Position numbers and translations under genes: made by a program. The notes beneath the pieces were generated by a model. The model saw only the letters and a list, made by a program, of their open reading frames with translations. It made no database searches and had not been told where the DNA came from. From positions 8,528,001 through 8,592,000 of the forward strand of contig NZ_CP128846.1 of the NCBI RefSeq assembly GCF_030388665.1: a DNA stretch of 64,000 bases. Reading direction: 5' to 3'. Every line of letters begins with the position of its first letter. Position 1 is the stretch's first letter. Source of the DNA: Streptomyces flavofungini. Its GTDB lineage: Bacteria; Actinomycetota; Actinomycetes; Streptomycetales; Streptomycetaceae. Of this stretch, positions 49,434 to 58,813 are shown piece after piece.

Positions 49434-50618
49434 TCAGCGAGTACCGACCGCCGCGCGTACGGCCCGGCGGGCCATCTGGCAGTCGTCGTGCAGCCGCCGC
49501 AGCAGCAGCCGCTGCTCCTCGCCGGAGGGGGCGGCACCGGGGTGGGCCTGCCCCGACGCCGTCGGAGCCGGTTCGTGCAGCGTGCGCTGCACGGCCGTCT
49601 CGCACATCCTGATCTCCCTGGTGAGGACCAGCATCAGATTGACCAGGAAGGCGTCGCGGGCCGCCGGACCCGGCGCCTGGGCGAGCTGGCTGATCTCCCG
49701 GCGCGCCATGGGGGAGTCGCCGAGCACCGACCACAGCGTCGCCAGGTCATAGCCCGGCAGGTACCAGCCCGCTTGCTCCCAGTCCACCAGGACCGGGCCC
49801 GCCGGGGACAGCAGCACGTTCGAGAGCAGCGCGTCGCCGTGACAGAACTGCCAGGTCAACTGCGGACCCGACGGGTGGGCGTGCGCTATCCCGTGCAGCA
49901 GCTTCTGCAGGTCGCCCATGTCGCGGTCGGTGAGCAGCCCCAGCTCGTGGCAGCGGGAGATGCGACGGCCGTAGTCCAGCGGCCTGCCGAACATCTCCTG
50001 CGGCGGCCGCCACTGGTTCAGGCGGCACACGGCGCCCAGCGCCGCCCGGACGTCCGCGCGCTGCGGGGCGTCCGCGGGGTGGCGTTGCAGGGCCGCCACC
50101 CGGCCCGGTACCCGCTCGATCACCAGGGTGCAGTCGTCCGGGTCGGCCGCGATGAGACGCGGGGCGCGCACGGGTGGACGGTGCCTGACGAACGAGCGGT
50201 ATGCAGCTATTTCGTGCCGGATCCGCTCGGCCCACAGGGGAGAGTGGTCGAGCAGGCACTTGGCGACGACGGTGGCGCGGCCCGCCGTACCGACCAGGAG
50301 CACGGTGCGCCCGCTGCGGCGCAGCACCTGCACCGGCTGGAACTCCGGACAGATGCGGTGCACCGAGGTGATCGCGGTGCGCAATTGCGCTCCCTGGGGC
50401 CCGGACAGGTCGAGTCTCCCGCTGAGAGGCCCGGCGCCGGGGGCGGGCACACGCCGGGGCCGGCCGGTGCCGAGCGGCGCGGTCGACGTGCGCGCCGGTG
50501 CCAGATAAGGACCGCCGCCGGTCAGCGGGACCTCCGCCGCTCGGGCCGGGACACGGGAAGAGGGGTGCGGGCGCAGCGGCCGAGGCGGGGCGGACACGGA
50601 GGACGATGCTGCGTACAT
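49434..50618 (-). CDS. Aminoglycoside-phosphotransferase-family (APH) kinase-like protein
   Basis: A 394-residue protein. Pro-rich basic N-terminus to about residue 55, then an APH fold: [11 protein letters not shown] (lysine loop), TLVIERVPG, catalytic loop [12 protein letters not shown] (HGDxxxxN) and metal loop [21 protein letters not shown]. Relatives phosphorylate antibiotics, choline or unknown small molecules. No resistance context is present. ATG 50618 with AAGGGA about 12 bases upstream. It is divergent from the NsdA-like regulator. Confidence 0.82.
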   Translation of the reverse strand: MYAASSSVSAPPRPLRPHPSSRVPARAAEVPLTGGGPYLAPARTSTAPLGTGRPRRVPAPGAGPLSGRLDLSGPQGAQLRTAITSVHRICPEFQPVQVLRRSGRTVLLVGTAGRATVVAKCLLDHSPLWAERIRHEIAAYRSFVRHRPPVRAPRLIAADPDDCTLVIERVPGRVAALQRHPADAPQRADVRAALGAVCRLNQWRPPQEMFGRPLDYGRRISRCHELGLLTDRDMGDLQKLLHGIAHAHPSGPQLTWQFCHGDALLSNVLLSPAGPVLVDWEQAGWYLPGYDLATLWSVLGDSPMARREISQLAQAPGPAARDAFLVNLMLVLTREIRMCETAVQRTLHEPAPTASGQAHPGAAPSGEEQRLLLRRLHDDCQMARRAVRAAVGTR

Positions 50619-50770
50619 GGGCGATACAGATCCCTTCGTGTGCCGACGAGTTGCGGCGCCCTCCCGCCCCGGCCGCTGTGGGTGCACCCTGGGGAATGCC
50701 TTGAGGCGGCCGGGTCGGGGTGGCGCATTCCTACCTGACACCCGTGAGCCCGTGGCACACCATGTGGCGC

Positions 50771-50790
50771 ACCCTGGCGAACCCTGGCGA
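50771..50790. repeat. 10-bp tandem direct repeat
   Basis: ACCCTGGCGA twice in a row, in the promoter gap before the NsdA-like gene. Confidence 0.7.
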
Positions 50791-50806
50791 ATAGTCGCTC
50801 AGCAAC

Positions 50807-50825
50807 TGACAGACGGTTACTGTCA
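50807..50825. promoter_or_regulatory. TGACAG-N7-CTGTCA inverted repeat
   Basis: Perfect six-base arms with a 7-base spacer, 27 bases before the NsdA-like start. A likely operator, perhaps for the gene product itself or another regulator. It also resembles a -35 (CTGACAG), so it may overlap the promoter. Confidence 0.5.
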
Positions 50826-50852
50826 ATTCAGCCGAGAACCTGGGGGCTTGAC

Positions 50853-52352
50853 GTGAACGGACAACCCAACACCCGCTTGTCGGATCTCTTCGGCCTGGCG
50901 GGCTGGTCCAAGGGTGAACTCGCCAGAATGGTGAACCGGCAGGCAGCCGCGATGGGTCATCCGCAGCTGGCCACCGACACCTCGCGCGTGCGGCGCTGGA
51001 TCGACATGGGAGAGATCCCGCGCGATCCGGTGCCCAGGGTCCTTGCTGTTCTGTTCACCGAGCGTCTCGGTCGTGTCGTGACCATCGAGGACCTCGGTCT
51101 GGTCCGGCACGGGCGCGCAGGAAAGCAGCACGGCGACGGGAGCGTGGAGCACCCGGACGGCGTGCCGTGGGCGCCCGAGCGAACCGCCGCGGTCCTCACC
51201 GAATTCACGGGAATGGACCTCATGCTCAACCGACGCGGCTTGGTGGGCGCGGGTGCCGCGCTCGCCGCCGGCTCCGCACTCAGCAGCGCCATGCACGACT
51301 GGCTGCACACCGATCCGACCCTGAAGACCGACGCCCCCCGCACCGACGACCCCCTGCACGCCGACCCCGCCGGATTCGACCGCTACGAGGCCGCTCCCAT
51401 CGGGTCCCAGGAGATCGAGGCGCTGGAGCGCTCGGTCGAGGTGTTCCGCGCCTGGGACGCCTCCCGGGGCGGCGGCCTGCAACGCAAGGCCGTGGTGGGG
51501 CAGCTGAACGAGGTGGGCGGCATGCTCGCCTACCGCCACCCCGACCACCTCCAGCGGCGCCTGTGGGGCGTCGCCGCCAACCTCGCCGTCCTCGCGGGCT
51601 GGATGTCCCACGACGTCGGCCTCGAACCCACCGCCCAGAAGTACTTCGTGATCGCCGCGCACGCGGCCAGAGAGGGCGGCGACCGGCCACGCGCGGGCGA
51701 GGCCCTGTCCCGGGCCGCACGCCAGATGGTGCACCTGGGCAAGCCCGACGAGGCCCTCGACCTGATGAAGCTCGCCAAGTCCGGCTCGGGCGAGCAGACC
51801 CTGCCGCGCACCCAGGCCATGCTGCACACCATCGAGGCGTGGGCGCAGGCCTCGATGGGCAAGGGCCAGGCGATGCGCCGCACGCTCGGCCGTGCGGAGG
51901 ACCTGTTCGTCTCCGACAAGGGGGATGTGCCACCGCCCAGTTGGATGCAGATGTTCGACGAGGCGGATCTGCACGGCATGCAGGCCCTGGCGTACCGCAC
52001 CCTCGCCGAGCACGAGCCGGCCGCGGCGCAGCTCGCCCAGCGCCACGCCAAGCAGGCCATCGAGCTGCGCACCAAGGGCCGCGACCGCTCGACGATCTTC
52101 GACTACATCTCGCTGGCGTCGGCCTGCTTCATCGCCGACGACCCCGAGCAGGCCGACCGGTACGCGCGCCTGGCGCTGGTGTCGATGGGCGCCAACTCCT
52201 CGCACCGCACCTGGGACCGGCTGCGCGAGATGTACCGGCTCACGGGGCAGTACGCGGGCTACCCGAAGATCGAGGACCTGCGTGCGGAGATCAAGCAGGC
52301 GCTGCCCAGGGCCGCCGGGCGGCCGGGGGGAGGCAAGTGGGTCCGGGCATAG
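50853..52352 (+). CDS. NsdA/NsdB-like TPR regulator
   Basis: A 499-residue regulator typical of Streptomyces. The N-terminal domain GWSKGELARMVNRQAAAMGHP, then TDTSRVRRWIDMGEIPRDPVPR and EDLGL match NsdA-like proteins that affect sporulation and antibiotics. After a Gly/Ala segment (about 128-146) comes a TPR-like helical array (AHAAREGGDRPRAGEALSRAARQMVHLGKPDEALDLM). The molecular action is not known. GTG 50853 has GGGGGC upstream. The exact member (NsdA or a paralogue) cannot be told by eye. Confidence 0.82.
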   Translation: MNGQPNTRLSDLFGLAGWSKGELARMVNRQAAAMGHPQLATDTSRVRRWIDMGEIPRDPVPRVLAVLFTERLGRVVTIEDLGLVRHGRAGKQHGDGSVEHPDGVPWAPERTAAVLTEFTGMDLMLNRRGLVGAGAALAAGSALSSAMHDWLHTDPTLKTDAPRTDDPLHADPAGFDRYEAAPIGSQEIEALERSVEVFRAWDASRGGGLQRKAVVGQLNEVGGMLAYRHPDHLQRRLWGVAANLAVLAGWMSHDVGLEPTAQKYFVIAAHAAREGGDRPRAGEALSRAARQMVHLGKPDEALDLMKLAKSGSGEQTLPRTQAMLHTIEAWAQASMGKGQAMRRTLGRAEDLFVSDKGDVPPPSWMQMFDEADLHGMQALAYRTLAEHEPAAAQLAQRHAKQAIELRTKGRDRSTIFDYISLASACFIADDPEQADRYARLALVSMGANSSHRTWDRLREMYRLTGQYAGYPKIEDLRAEIKQALPRAAGRPGGGKWVRA

Positions 52353-52466
52353 CGCGCGCCGGACTCGGCGGGCACAGGGGAGTCGGCTGGTGCGAGGCCG
52401 GTGGTCACGGTGGTGACGAAGTCGTGGCTAGGTCTTCGTCTTCGGCCGCGTACCCGGCCCGGTCGC

Positions 52467-52513
52467 GCATCCGGTCATGAGCAGGCATCCGGTCATGCAT
52501 CCGGTCATGAGCA
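52467..52513. repeat. Three copies of a GCATCCGGTCATG direct repeat
   Basis: GCATCCGGTCATGAGCA at 52467 and 52497, with a shorter GCATCCGGTCAT at 52485, in the 224-base gap between the convergent regulator and phosphatase genes. Noncoding slippage repeat. A GTCAC-GGTG-GTGAC mini-hairpin near 52404 may act as a weak terminator. Confidence 0.75.
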
Positions 52514-52576
52514 AGCTGGTCCAGGAACCCGGCAACGCGCGAGCAGGTCAGGGAATCGGGTCGTGAGCGGGCGGTT

Positions 52577-54046
52577 CTAGGCCTCGACCCTGGCCACCAG
52601 CAGGCAGGCGTCGTCCTCCCGTGGGGCCACGCCGAACTCCTCGACGGCGATGCGCACACAGTCCTGCGCCACCTTCGCCTCGGCGAAGCGCGGTGCCAGG
52701 GCGAGCAGCCGGTGCGTCGCGGCCTCTCGGGAACGCCGCGGCACCAGGCCGTCGGTGTGCAGCAACAGCAGGTCGCCGGGGCGCAGTCGCTCCTCGGCCT
52801 GTTCGTAGGCGGCACCCGACGTCGCACCGAGGAGCACGCCGTCCGGTGGTGTGAGCGCGCGCCCCGTCCCGTCGCGGAACAGCAGCGGGGCGGGGTGGCC
52901 CGCCTGCGCCCAGGTGAGGGTGTGCTCCTGCGCGTCGTACAGACAGCAGACGGCACTGCCGAGTGCGGGCTGCACGGACGCGTCGAGTAACTGGTTCAGC
53001 CAGCCCATGAGTGGGCCCGGGTCGGCTCCGGCGACGGCCATGCCGCGCAGGGCGCCGAGGAGCATCGCCATGCCCGAGGTGACCGTGACGCCGTGGCCCG
53101 TGAGGTCGCCGACGCTCAGCAGGGTGCGGCCGTCGGCCAGCTCCAGCGCGTCGTACCAGTCGCCGCCGATGAGGGCGGTCGAGGAGGAGGGGAGGTAGTG
53201 GGCGGCGAGGTCCAGGTTCGCGGAGCCACCGTGGGGGAAGCGCAGGGCGCCGCGCCACGGCGGCAGCACGGCTTCCTGCAGTTCGACCGCGAGGCGGTGC
53301 TCGGTCTGTGCGATGTGCCGCTGGTGCTGCAGCGAGTCCCGGGTCTCGCGCACCACGCGCTGGCTGCGGCGCAGTTCGCTGACGTCGCGCAGGACCGCCC
53401 ACATGGAGGCGGTGGAGCCGTCGGGGGCGAGCACGGGCTCGCCCATCATGTGCACCTGGCGGACCGTGTCGTCGGGGCGGACGATGCGGAACTCGCCGTC
53501 GATCGGCTTGCCGTCGACCAGGCAGTCCGTGACCATCGCCGTCAGCAGCGGCTGGTCGTCGGGGTGGACCAGGGAGGGCAGCTCGTCGAGGGAGAGGGGC
53601 GGCGCCGCCGGCTCCCGGCCGAGGATCTGGAACAGCTCGCCGGACCAGGTGGCCTCGTCGGTGAGGAGGTTCCACTCGGCGCTGCCGACCCGGCTGAGCA
53701 GGGAGCCGTGCTGCGGCTCCGGCCGCGCGGGCCCGGTGTCCGGGGCGGGGGTGCGCGGCGGGCCGTCCCGCAGCTGGGCCAAGTGTCCGTGCAGGTCGTT
53801 GAGTTGATGGACCGCCAGTTCGCACAGGGCGCGCTGCCAGCGGCCCGTGGGGTCGCTGTGGTCGGCCACGGCTTCGCGGCGCACGGCGTCGACCTCGCCC
53901 CGCAGTCGGCGCGTCTGCGAGATGAGCGCGTCGACCGCGCCGTGCTCCTGCGGCCGGTCGGGGCGGTCCGCGAACACATGGGACGGCATGGGGTGCTCCG
54001 TTGACGATGCGGTGCGACCGGGCTTGCTGTGGGGGTCGCCGGTCAT
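52577..54046 (-). CDS. PAS / PP2C (SpoIIE-type) phosphatase
   Basis: A 489-residue soluble signalling protein. A helical N-terminal part (20-100); a PAS domain (about 110-245: SAEWNLLTDEATWSGELFQILGREP, FRIVRPDDTVRQVHMMG); a coiled linker (RDSLQHQRHIAQTEHRLAVELQEAVLPP); and a SpoIIE phosphatase domain (IGGDWYDAL, VGDLTGHGVTV, LLLHTDGLVPRR, DDACLLVARV) with the Asp metal ligands. Such enzymes dephosphorylate anti-anti-sigma factors and activate stress sigma factors. No partner is next to it. ATG 54046 has GAGG five bases upstream. Confidence 0.88.
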   Translation of the reverse strand: MTGDPHSKPGRTASSTEHPMPSHVFADRPDRPQEHGAVDALISQTRRLRGEVDAVRREAVADHSDPTGRWQRALCELAVHQLNDLHGHLAQLRDGPPRTPAPDTGPARPEPQHGSLLSRVGSAEWNLLTDEATWSGELFQILGREPAAPPLSLDELPSLVHPDDQPLLTAMVTDCLVDGKPIDGEFRIVRPDDTVRQVHMMGEPVLAPDGSTASMWAVLRDVSELRRSQRVVRETRDSLQHQRHIAQTEHRLAVELQEAVLPPWRGALRFPHGGSANLDLAAHYLPSSSTALIGGDWYDALELADGRTLLSVGDLTGHGVTVTSGMAMLLGALRGMAVAGADPGPLMGWLNQLLDASVQPALGSAVCCLYDAQEHTLTWAQAGHPAPLLFRDGTGRALTPPDGVLLGATSGAAYEQAEERLRPGDLLLLHTDGLVPRRSREAATHRLLALAPRFAEAKVAQDCVRIAVEEFGVAPREDDACLLVARVEA

Positions 54047-54327
54047 GGTTCCTCGACCGGTTGCGGTGTGGCGTTCGTACTGGCCTTCGTGCGTCGGGTA
54101 CGTGACGTGCGCGCGTGACGGGAGTGACGTGCGTGCCGGCTTCCGTACTGACTTCAGTGACAACTCTTCGACCGCTAACGACTCTGGCACAGCGCGCCCA
54201 CGCTCGTAAGGGATTTGGCAACACCCGATGCGGTGGTGCTTCTGGCATATGCCAGCGTCCTCGCGATGGCAGTGCCTGACACGTGGAGCGGTTGCCCGGC
54301 GCCGGAGGTGCCCGTCGGACCTTGTTG

Positions 54328-54347
54328 ACCTCAAGTCTGCTTGAGGT
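54328..54347. promoter_or_regulatory. ACCTCAAG-N4-CTTGAGGT inverted repeat
   Basis: A perfect 8-bp inverted repeat 94 bases before the SgcJ-like gene. TTGACC (54325) overlaps it, so it may be an operator over the -35. The rest of the 395-base gap (54047-54441) shows no gene. Confidence 0.5.
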
Positions 54348-54441
54348 TGTTGAGTTGCTCTCGGCGGCGAACACGTCGCCCCGGAGGGATCCGGTGACGA
54401 GCATCCGGTCGGTCGGACCGGGTGGGGAAAGGGGCGCGGTC

Positions 54442-54876
54442 ATGACGGACGAGATTCTTGTGGTGGGGGCCGTTCCGGCACCGACCCAGGCGGCGGTGAC
54501 GGCAGTGGTGAAGGATCTGGAGAAGGCCTTCAACGCCCATGACCCCATCGCCCTCAGCGAGCAGTTCGCCCAGGAGGCATCCTGGACCAACGCCGTGGGC
54601 ACACGCCTCGACGGCCGCGCGGCCATCGCCGAGTTCAGCGGACCCGCGATGAAGGGCTTCCTGCGCGACTCCTACGCCCGCTACGACGTCGTCAAGCTCC
54701 TCGCGATCACGCCCGAGGTGATCGGCGTGAACGTGCGGCAGACCCCCACGGACAGCTCCGGGAACCCGGTCGCCGGCCCCCGCGGTGCGACGACCTACGT
54801 GATCGCTCGGCAGGCGGACGGCTGGAGGATCGTGGTCGGGCAGAACGCTGCCGTCGACGCCCCGCCCGCCGCCTGA
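54442..54876 (+). CDS. SgcJ/EcaC-family NTF2-like protein
   Basis: A 144-residue NTF2-fold protein: AVTAVVKDLEKAFNAHDPIALSEQFAQEASWTNAVG, GRAAIAEF and a C-terminal TYVIARQADGWRIVVGQN, the marks of SgcJ-type proteins. Members are linked to small-molecule biosynthesis but often have no known reaction. GAAAGGGG precedes ATG 54442; the frame opens further upstream without a better site. Monocistronic and convergent with the response regulator. Confidence 0.75.
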   Translation: MTDEILVVGAVPAPTQAAVTAVVKDLEKAFNAHDPIALSEQFAQEASWTNAVGTRLDGRAAIAEFSGPAMKGFLRDSYARYDVVKLLAITPEVIGVNVRQTPTDSSGNPVAGPRGATTYVIARQADGWRIVVGQNAAVDAPPAA

Positions 54877-54970
54877 TCCGGGCGTCCGCCCGCGGCCGGG
54901 ACGCCCACGGGGGTGGTGTCCCCGCCCGCGGCCGGTACGGGCGTTCCGCTCGCAGGGGGAGCGCTCGTAC

Positions 54971-54991
54971 CGGGTCCGTCAGCGGGACCCG
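54971..54991. terminator. Hairpin between convergent genes
   Basis: CGGGTCC / GGACCCG seven-bp stem with a seven-base loop, directly past the response-regulator stop (54992). Nearby direct repeats of CCGCCCGCGGCCGG (54889, 54926) are low-complexity. Confidence 0.55.
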
Positions 54992-55636
54992 TCAGTCGCG
55001 CAGATAGCGCAGCACAGCGAGGACCCGCCGGTTGGCGTCGTGCGACGCGGGCAGTCCCAACTTGTCGAAGACAGCGGCCACGTGCTTCTCGACCGTGCCC
55101 GCCGAGACCACGAGGGTCCGGGCGATGGCGGCGTTCGAGCGGCCCTCCGCCATCAGCGAGAGGACCTGCCGCTCGCGCGCGGTGAGCGGCGCGAGCTCGG
55201 CGGCGCGGCTGCTCGCGCCCGCGAGCTGCGTGACGACCTCCGGGTCGAGGGCGGTGCCGCCGTCGGCGACCCGGGCGAGGGCGTCGGTGAACTCGGCGAT
55301 GTTGGCGACGCGGTCCTTGAGCAGATAGCCGACGCCCGCCGAACCGGCCGCGAGCAGCCGCGTGGCGTACTTCGTCTCGACGTACTGCGAGAACAGGAGC
55401 ACGCCGGTGCCCGGGTGGTCGCGCCGGATGTCGATGGCGGCGCGCAGGCCCTCGTCGGTGTGCGACGGCGGCATCCGGATGTCGACGACCGTGACGTCCG
55501 GGCGGTGCTCGGCGACGGCGGCCCGCAGGGCGTCCGCGTCGCCGACCGTCGCGCACACCTCATGACCGCGTTCCACCAGCATCTGGGCCAGCAGTTCCCG
55601 CAGCACGGCGGCATCCTCGGCGATCACGACACGCAT
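54992..55636 (-). CDS. NarL/LuxR-family response regulator
   Basis: A 214-residue regulator. Receiver domain with acidic pair E7-D8, phosphorylation site D52 (TVVDIRMP) and a Lys in YLLKD; C-terminal HTH LTARERQVLSLMAEGRSNAAIARTLVVSAGTVEKHVAAVFDKL. It pairs with the sensor kinase gene that ends 12 bases upstream, and with the ABC exporter further upstream in the same operon. It probably controls that exporter in response to envelope or antibiotic stress (inference). Confidence 0.92.
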   Translation of the reverse strand: MRVVIAEDAAVLRELLAQMLVERGHEVCATVGDADALRAAVAEHRPDVTVVDIRMPPSHTDEGLRAAIDIRRDHPGTGVLLFSQYVETKYATRLLAAGSAGVGYLLKDRVANIAEFTDALARVADGGTALDPEVVTQLAGASSRAAELAPLTARERQVLSLMAEGRSNAAIARTLVVSAGTVEKHVAAVFDKLGLPASHDANRRVLAVLRYLRD

Positions 55637-55648
55637 GGCGGAATGATC

Positions 55649-57103
55649 TCACGCGTGCGGCGGCAGCTCGACGACGACCGTCGTCGGCCCGCCCTCGGGG
55701 CTGTCGACTCGCAGGCTCCCGTCGACCGTGCGCACGCGCTGCGTCAGCCCGGTCAGACCGCTGCCCGCGCCGACGGCGGCACCCCCGCGCCCGTCGTCGG
55801 ACACGCACAGCCGCAGCACCCCGCCGCTGCCGACGGCGTCTGCACCGTCCCCGGCCGGGATCTGCGTCGCCGTGATCACGACCTGGGACGCGCCGCTGTG
55901 CTTGATGACGTTCGTGAGGAGTTCAGCCGCGCAGAAGTACGCGATGGTCTCGATGGCGGGAGTCGGGCGCCGGGGGATGTCCGTGGTCAGCTCGACGGGC
56001 ACGGTGCTGCGGGCGGCGAGGGTGGCGAGGGCGTCGGGCAGGCCGTCGTCGAGGACCGGCGGGTGGATGCCCCGGGCGAGGTCACGCAGTTCGGTGAGGG
56101 CTTCGGTGGCATTGCGATGCGCGCCGTCGACGAGTTGGCGTACGCGGTCGAGGTCGAGGGGCGGGCGCGCGGCACCGCCGTCCGGCTCACCGAGGCGTTC
56201 CTTGATCATGTCCAGGCTCATGGCCACCGCCACGAGCCGCACCTGCGCGCCGTCGTGCAGATCGCGCTCGACCCGGCGCAGCAGCGCGACTGAGTCGTCC
56301 ACCGCGAGGGCCCGGGTCTCCTCCAGGTCCCGCACGCGGGCCGCGAGGCGGCTGGGCCCGAGCAGGGAGCGCAGCAGCCGCCGGTCGGCCTCCACGACCA
56401 GCCGCGTCGTCCAGGGCGCGAGCAGCAGCAGCGCAAGGCCGAGCGGGACCGCCACGAACGTACCGGCGAACGTGTGCACGTCGAAGCCGCCGACCGGGAC
56501 CGGCGTCACCACGGGCATGCCGCCCCCGGGCGCCGCCTGCTGCCCGAACACGCCCCACCGCAGCGGCGCCGTGAGGTTGATGAGGCCGGTGACCCAGAAC
56601 AGCACCGCGTACATGCCGAGCGCGCTCACCGGCAGCTTCACCAGGGCGTACCACACGGCCCGCCAGCCCGCGCCGTCCCGCAGCCGCGCGTCGACGCGGC
56701 CGAACACCCCGGAGCCGGGGCGAGGCGGCACGGGCCCCGGCACCCGCTCGCCGAGCAGCCCCGACGCGAGCCTCCGGTGCAGCCCGCCGAGCCCCCGCGC
56801 CAGCCACAGACACCCCACCAGGACCAGCACGCCGATCACCGCGCCCACCAGAGACACCGTCAGGCCCGTGCCCAGGGCGAGGAACACGAGCAGCACGACA
56901 CCGCCCATCAGGCCGAGCGGGAACGCGAGGAGGCAGTATGCCGCTTCGGCCCAGGCGCGGCGGGTGAGCGGGGCGCGCAGGACCGTGGTGGCGCGCGCCA
57001 GGGGTGCGCCGGGTGCGGGGCGAGGGGTGGGCCGGTGGGAGGGGCGCATGGAGGGCCTGGTGGACCTGGGGGAGTCGTGCGCGGTGGAACGGGAGTCGTG
57101 CAT
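55649..57103 (-). CDS. Membrane sensor histidine kinase (HisKA_3 type)
   Basis: A 484-residue sensor kinase with about four hydrophobic segments (residues 50-80, 85-110, 150-185, 215-240) around a Gly/Pro-rich outer loop. Kinase core: phosphorylated His in RRVERDLHDGAQVRLVAV, then ATP-binding blocks TNVIKHSGASQVVI and VSDDGRGGAAVGAGSGLTGL. The N-terminus has a Pro/Arg-rich tail; ATG 57103 has AGGGGA at 11 bases, and ATG 57049 is an alternative. It is third in the operon, 18 bases after the permease. Confidence 0.9.
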   Translation of the reverse strand: MHDSRSTAHDSPRSTRPSMRPSHRPTPRPAPGAPLARATTVLRAPLTRRAWAEAAYCLLAFPLGLMGGVVLLVFLALGTGLTVSLVGAVIGVLVLVGCLWLARGLGGLHRRLASGLLGERVPGPVPPRPGSGVFGRVDARLRDGAGWRAVWYALVKLPVSALGMYAVLFWVTGLINLTAPLRWGVFGQQAAPGGGMPVVTPVPVGGFDVHTFAGTFVAVPLGLALLLLAPWTTRLVVEADRRLLRSLLGPSRLAARVRDLEETRALAVDDSVALLRRVERDLHDGAQVRLVAVAMSLDMIKERLGEPDGGAARPPLDLDRVRQLVDGAHRNATEALTELRDLARGIHPPVLDDGLPDALATLAARSTVPVELTTDIPRRPTPAIETIAYFCAAELLTNVIKHSGASQVVITATQIPAGDGADAVGSGGVLRLCVSDDGRGGAAVGAGSGLTGLTQRVRTVDGSLRVDSPEGGPTTVVVELPPHA

Positions 57104-57121
57104 GGTGATCAGTTTCCCCTG

Positions 57122-57904
57122 TCAGGCGTCGCGGCGGGCGAGCAGCCGGGCGCCCGCGCCGAGAGTGGCCGCCACGTACAGACACAGCACGGCGAAGCCG
57201 GTCCACGGCGTGAGCATGTCGGCGACGGGCTTGGCGACGGCCAGGGAGTTCCCGGCGATCATTGTGGGGAAGAACTTCGCGACGGTCGGGCCGGAGAGGC
57301 CGCCGATGACCGCGGGCAGGACGAAGGTGACGCCGACGAGGACGGCGATGGCGCTCGCCGTGTGCCGGGTCAGGGCGCCGATGCCGATGCCGAGCAGCCC
57401 GACGAGGCTCAGGTAGGCGCCGGCGAGCAGCACCGCCCGCAGGACGCCCGGGTCGCCGATGCCGGGGCGCGGCACGCCGTCGGTCAGGGCCGCGCGCCCC
57501 GCGAAGAACGTCACGAGGGCGACCGCCTCACCCACGACCAGCGTGACGACGCCGTACACGGCGGCCTTGGCGGCGAGCATCGTGCGCCGGTCGGGCACCG
57601 CGGCGAGCGTCGAGCGGATGGAGCCGCAGGAGTACTCCCCGGTGACGACGAGGACGCCGAGCACGCCGACGACCAACTGGCCGAGCGCGACGCCCGCGAG
57701 CACGTTGTTGGTCGGGTCGAACAGGGCGACCTTGTCAGGCGAGGGAGCCTGGGTGTTGGCCATCGTGACGACGCCGACGGCGACCATGCCCGCGACGGTG
57801 AGCAGCAGCGCCCACGCCGTGGAACGCAGGCTGCGGAGCTTGATCCACTCCATCCGGGCGGCCCGTACGAAGGGGGTGTGGCCAGGGGGCGTGTGAATGG
57901 TCAT
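57122..57904 (-). CDS. ABC-2 type exporter permease
   Basis: A 260-residue membrane subunit with about six segments (near 28-50, 66-88, 108-132, 150-170, 175-200, 225-250). EWIKLRSLRSTAWALLLTVAGM at the N-terminus and GEYSCGSIRSTLAAVPDRRTMLAAK match ABC-2 permeases. It overlaps the ATPase stop (ATGA). With the ATPase and the two-component system it forms a Bce/Lia-like stress module, though the permease is of the smaller ABC-2 type. Confidence 0.85.
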   Translation of the reverse strand: MTIHTPPGHTPFVRAARMEWIKLRSLRSTAWALLLTVAGMVAVGVVTMANTQAPSPDKVALFDPTNNVLAGVALGQLVVGVLGVLVVTGEYSCGSIRSTLAAVPDRRTMLAAKAAVYGVVTLVVGEAVALVTFFAGRAALTDGVPRPGIGDPGVLRAVLLAGAYLSLVGLLGIGIGALTRHTASAIAVLVGVTFVLPAVIGGLSGPTVAKFFPTMIAGNSLAVAKPVADMLTPWTGFAVLCLYVAATLGAGARLLARRDA

Positions 57905-58689
57905 CGGGGGTTCCTCTTCGGGGCGGTGTCGGACGCGGGCGCGGGACCGGCGGCGGACGTGCCCTCGTGGTGGGCGGTGCCCCGGTGCGCGGACGCGGTT
58001 TCCGTCAGGGCGAAGAACGCCTCCTCCAGCGACCGCCCTCGCCCGGTCAGCTCCCGCACGGATGTGTCCGCGAGCAGCCGCCCCTGCCCGATCACCACCA
58101 AGTGGTCCGCGGTGAGCGCCATCTCGCTGATGAGGTGGCTGGACAGGAGCACCGTGCGGCCCTCCGCGGCCAGGGACCGCATCAGGTCCCGGATCCAGCG
58201 CACGCCCTCCGGGTCGAGCCCGTTCACCGGCTCGTCGAACAGCAGCACCCCGGGGTCGCCGAGGAGCGCGGCCGCGATCCCGAGCCGCTGGGCCATGCCG
58301 AGCGAGTACGTTCCCGCCCGCCGCCCCGCGACGTCACCGAGGCCGACGGTGGCGAGGACCTCGTCGACGCGTGTGGACGGGATGTCACCCGCGGCGGCCA
58401 GGGCGGACAGATGCGCCCGCGCGCTGCGCCCCGGGTGGAACGTGCGTGCTTCGAGGAGCGCGCCCACCTCGCGCAGCGGCCGCCGCAGTGCGGCGTAGGG
58501 GCGTCCGCCGATCAGGGCCTGCCCCGCGTCGGGTCGGTCGAGGCCCATGATCATGCGCATGGTGGTCGACTTGCCCGAGCCGTTCGGCCCGAGGAAGCCC
58601 GTCACGGCTCCGGGTGTCACGTCGAAACTCAGCGCGTCGACGGCGGTGTTCGGCCCGTACCGCTTGGTCAGGCCCTTGGCCTCGATCAT
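57901..58689 (-). CDS. ABC exporter ATPase
   Basis: A 262-residue ATPase: Walker A GFLGPNGSGKST, signature YSLGMAQRLGIAAALLGDP, Walker B VLLFDEPVNGLDP, switch His SSHL. The C-terminal 50 residues are an SLEEAFF-type end followed by a low-complexity tail. It should drive export through the next gene's permease. AGGAG lies five bases before ATG 58689; GTG 58695 is possible. First gene of a four-gene operon (ATPase, permease, kinase, regulator). Confidence 0.9.
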   Translation of the reverse strand: MIEAKGLTKRYGPNTAVDALSFDVTPGAVTGFLGPNGSGKSTTMRMIMGLDRPDAGQALIGGRPYAALRRPLREVGALLEARTFHPGRSARAHLSALAAAGDIPSTRVDEVLATVGLGDVAGRRAGTYSLGMAQRLGIAAALLGDPGVLLFDEPVNGLDPEGVRWIRDLMRSLAAEGRTVLLSSHLISEMALTADHLVVIGQGRLLADTSVRELTGRGRSLEEAFFALTETASAHRGTAHHEGTSAAGPAPASDTAPKRNPR

Positions 58690-58779
58690 CACCACTCCTG
58701 CTGCGAACCCGGCGTTGTCATGTGGCTCACGCTAGGTCGGGGGCAGGGGCCGTCGTAACGCGGCTTTCCTCCGACTGAG

Positions 58780-58797
58780 CTGGGGGTTCTCCCCCAG
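58780..58797. terminator. Hairpin terminator of the MFS gene
   Basis: CTGGGGG / CCCCCAG seven-bp stem with a TTCT loop, 17 bases past the stop of the leftward MFS gene. It also separates it from the ABC operon. Confidence 0.75.
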
Positions 58798-58813
58798 GAT
58801 GGCGGATTCGGGC

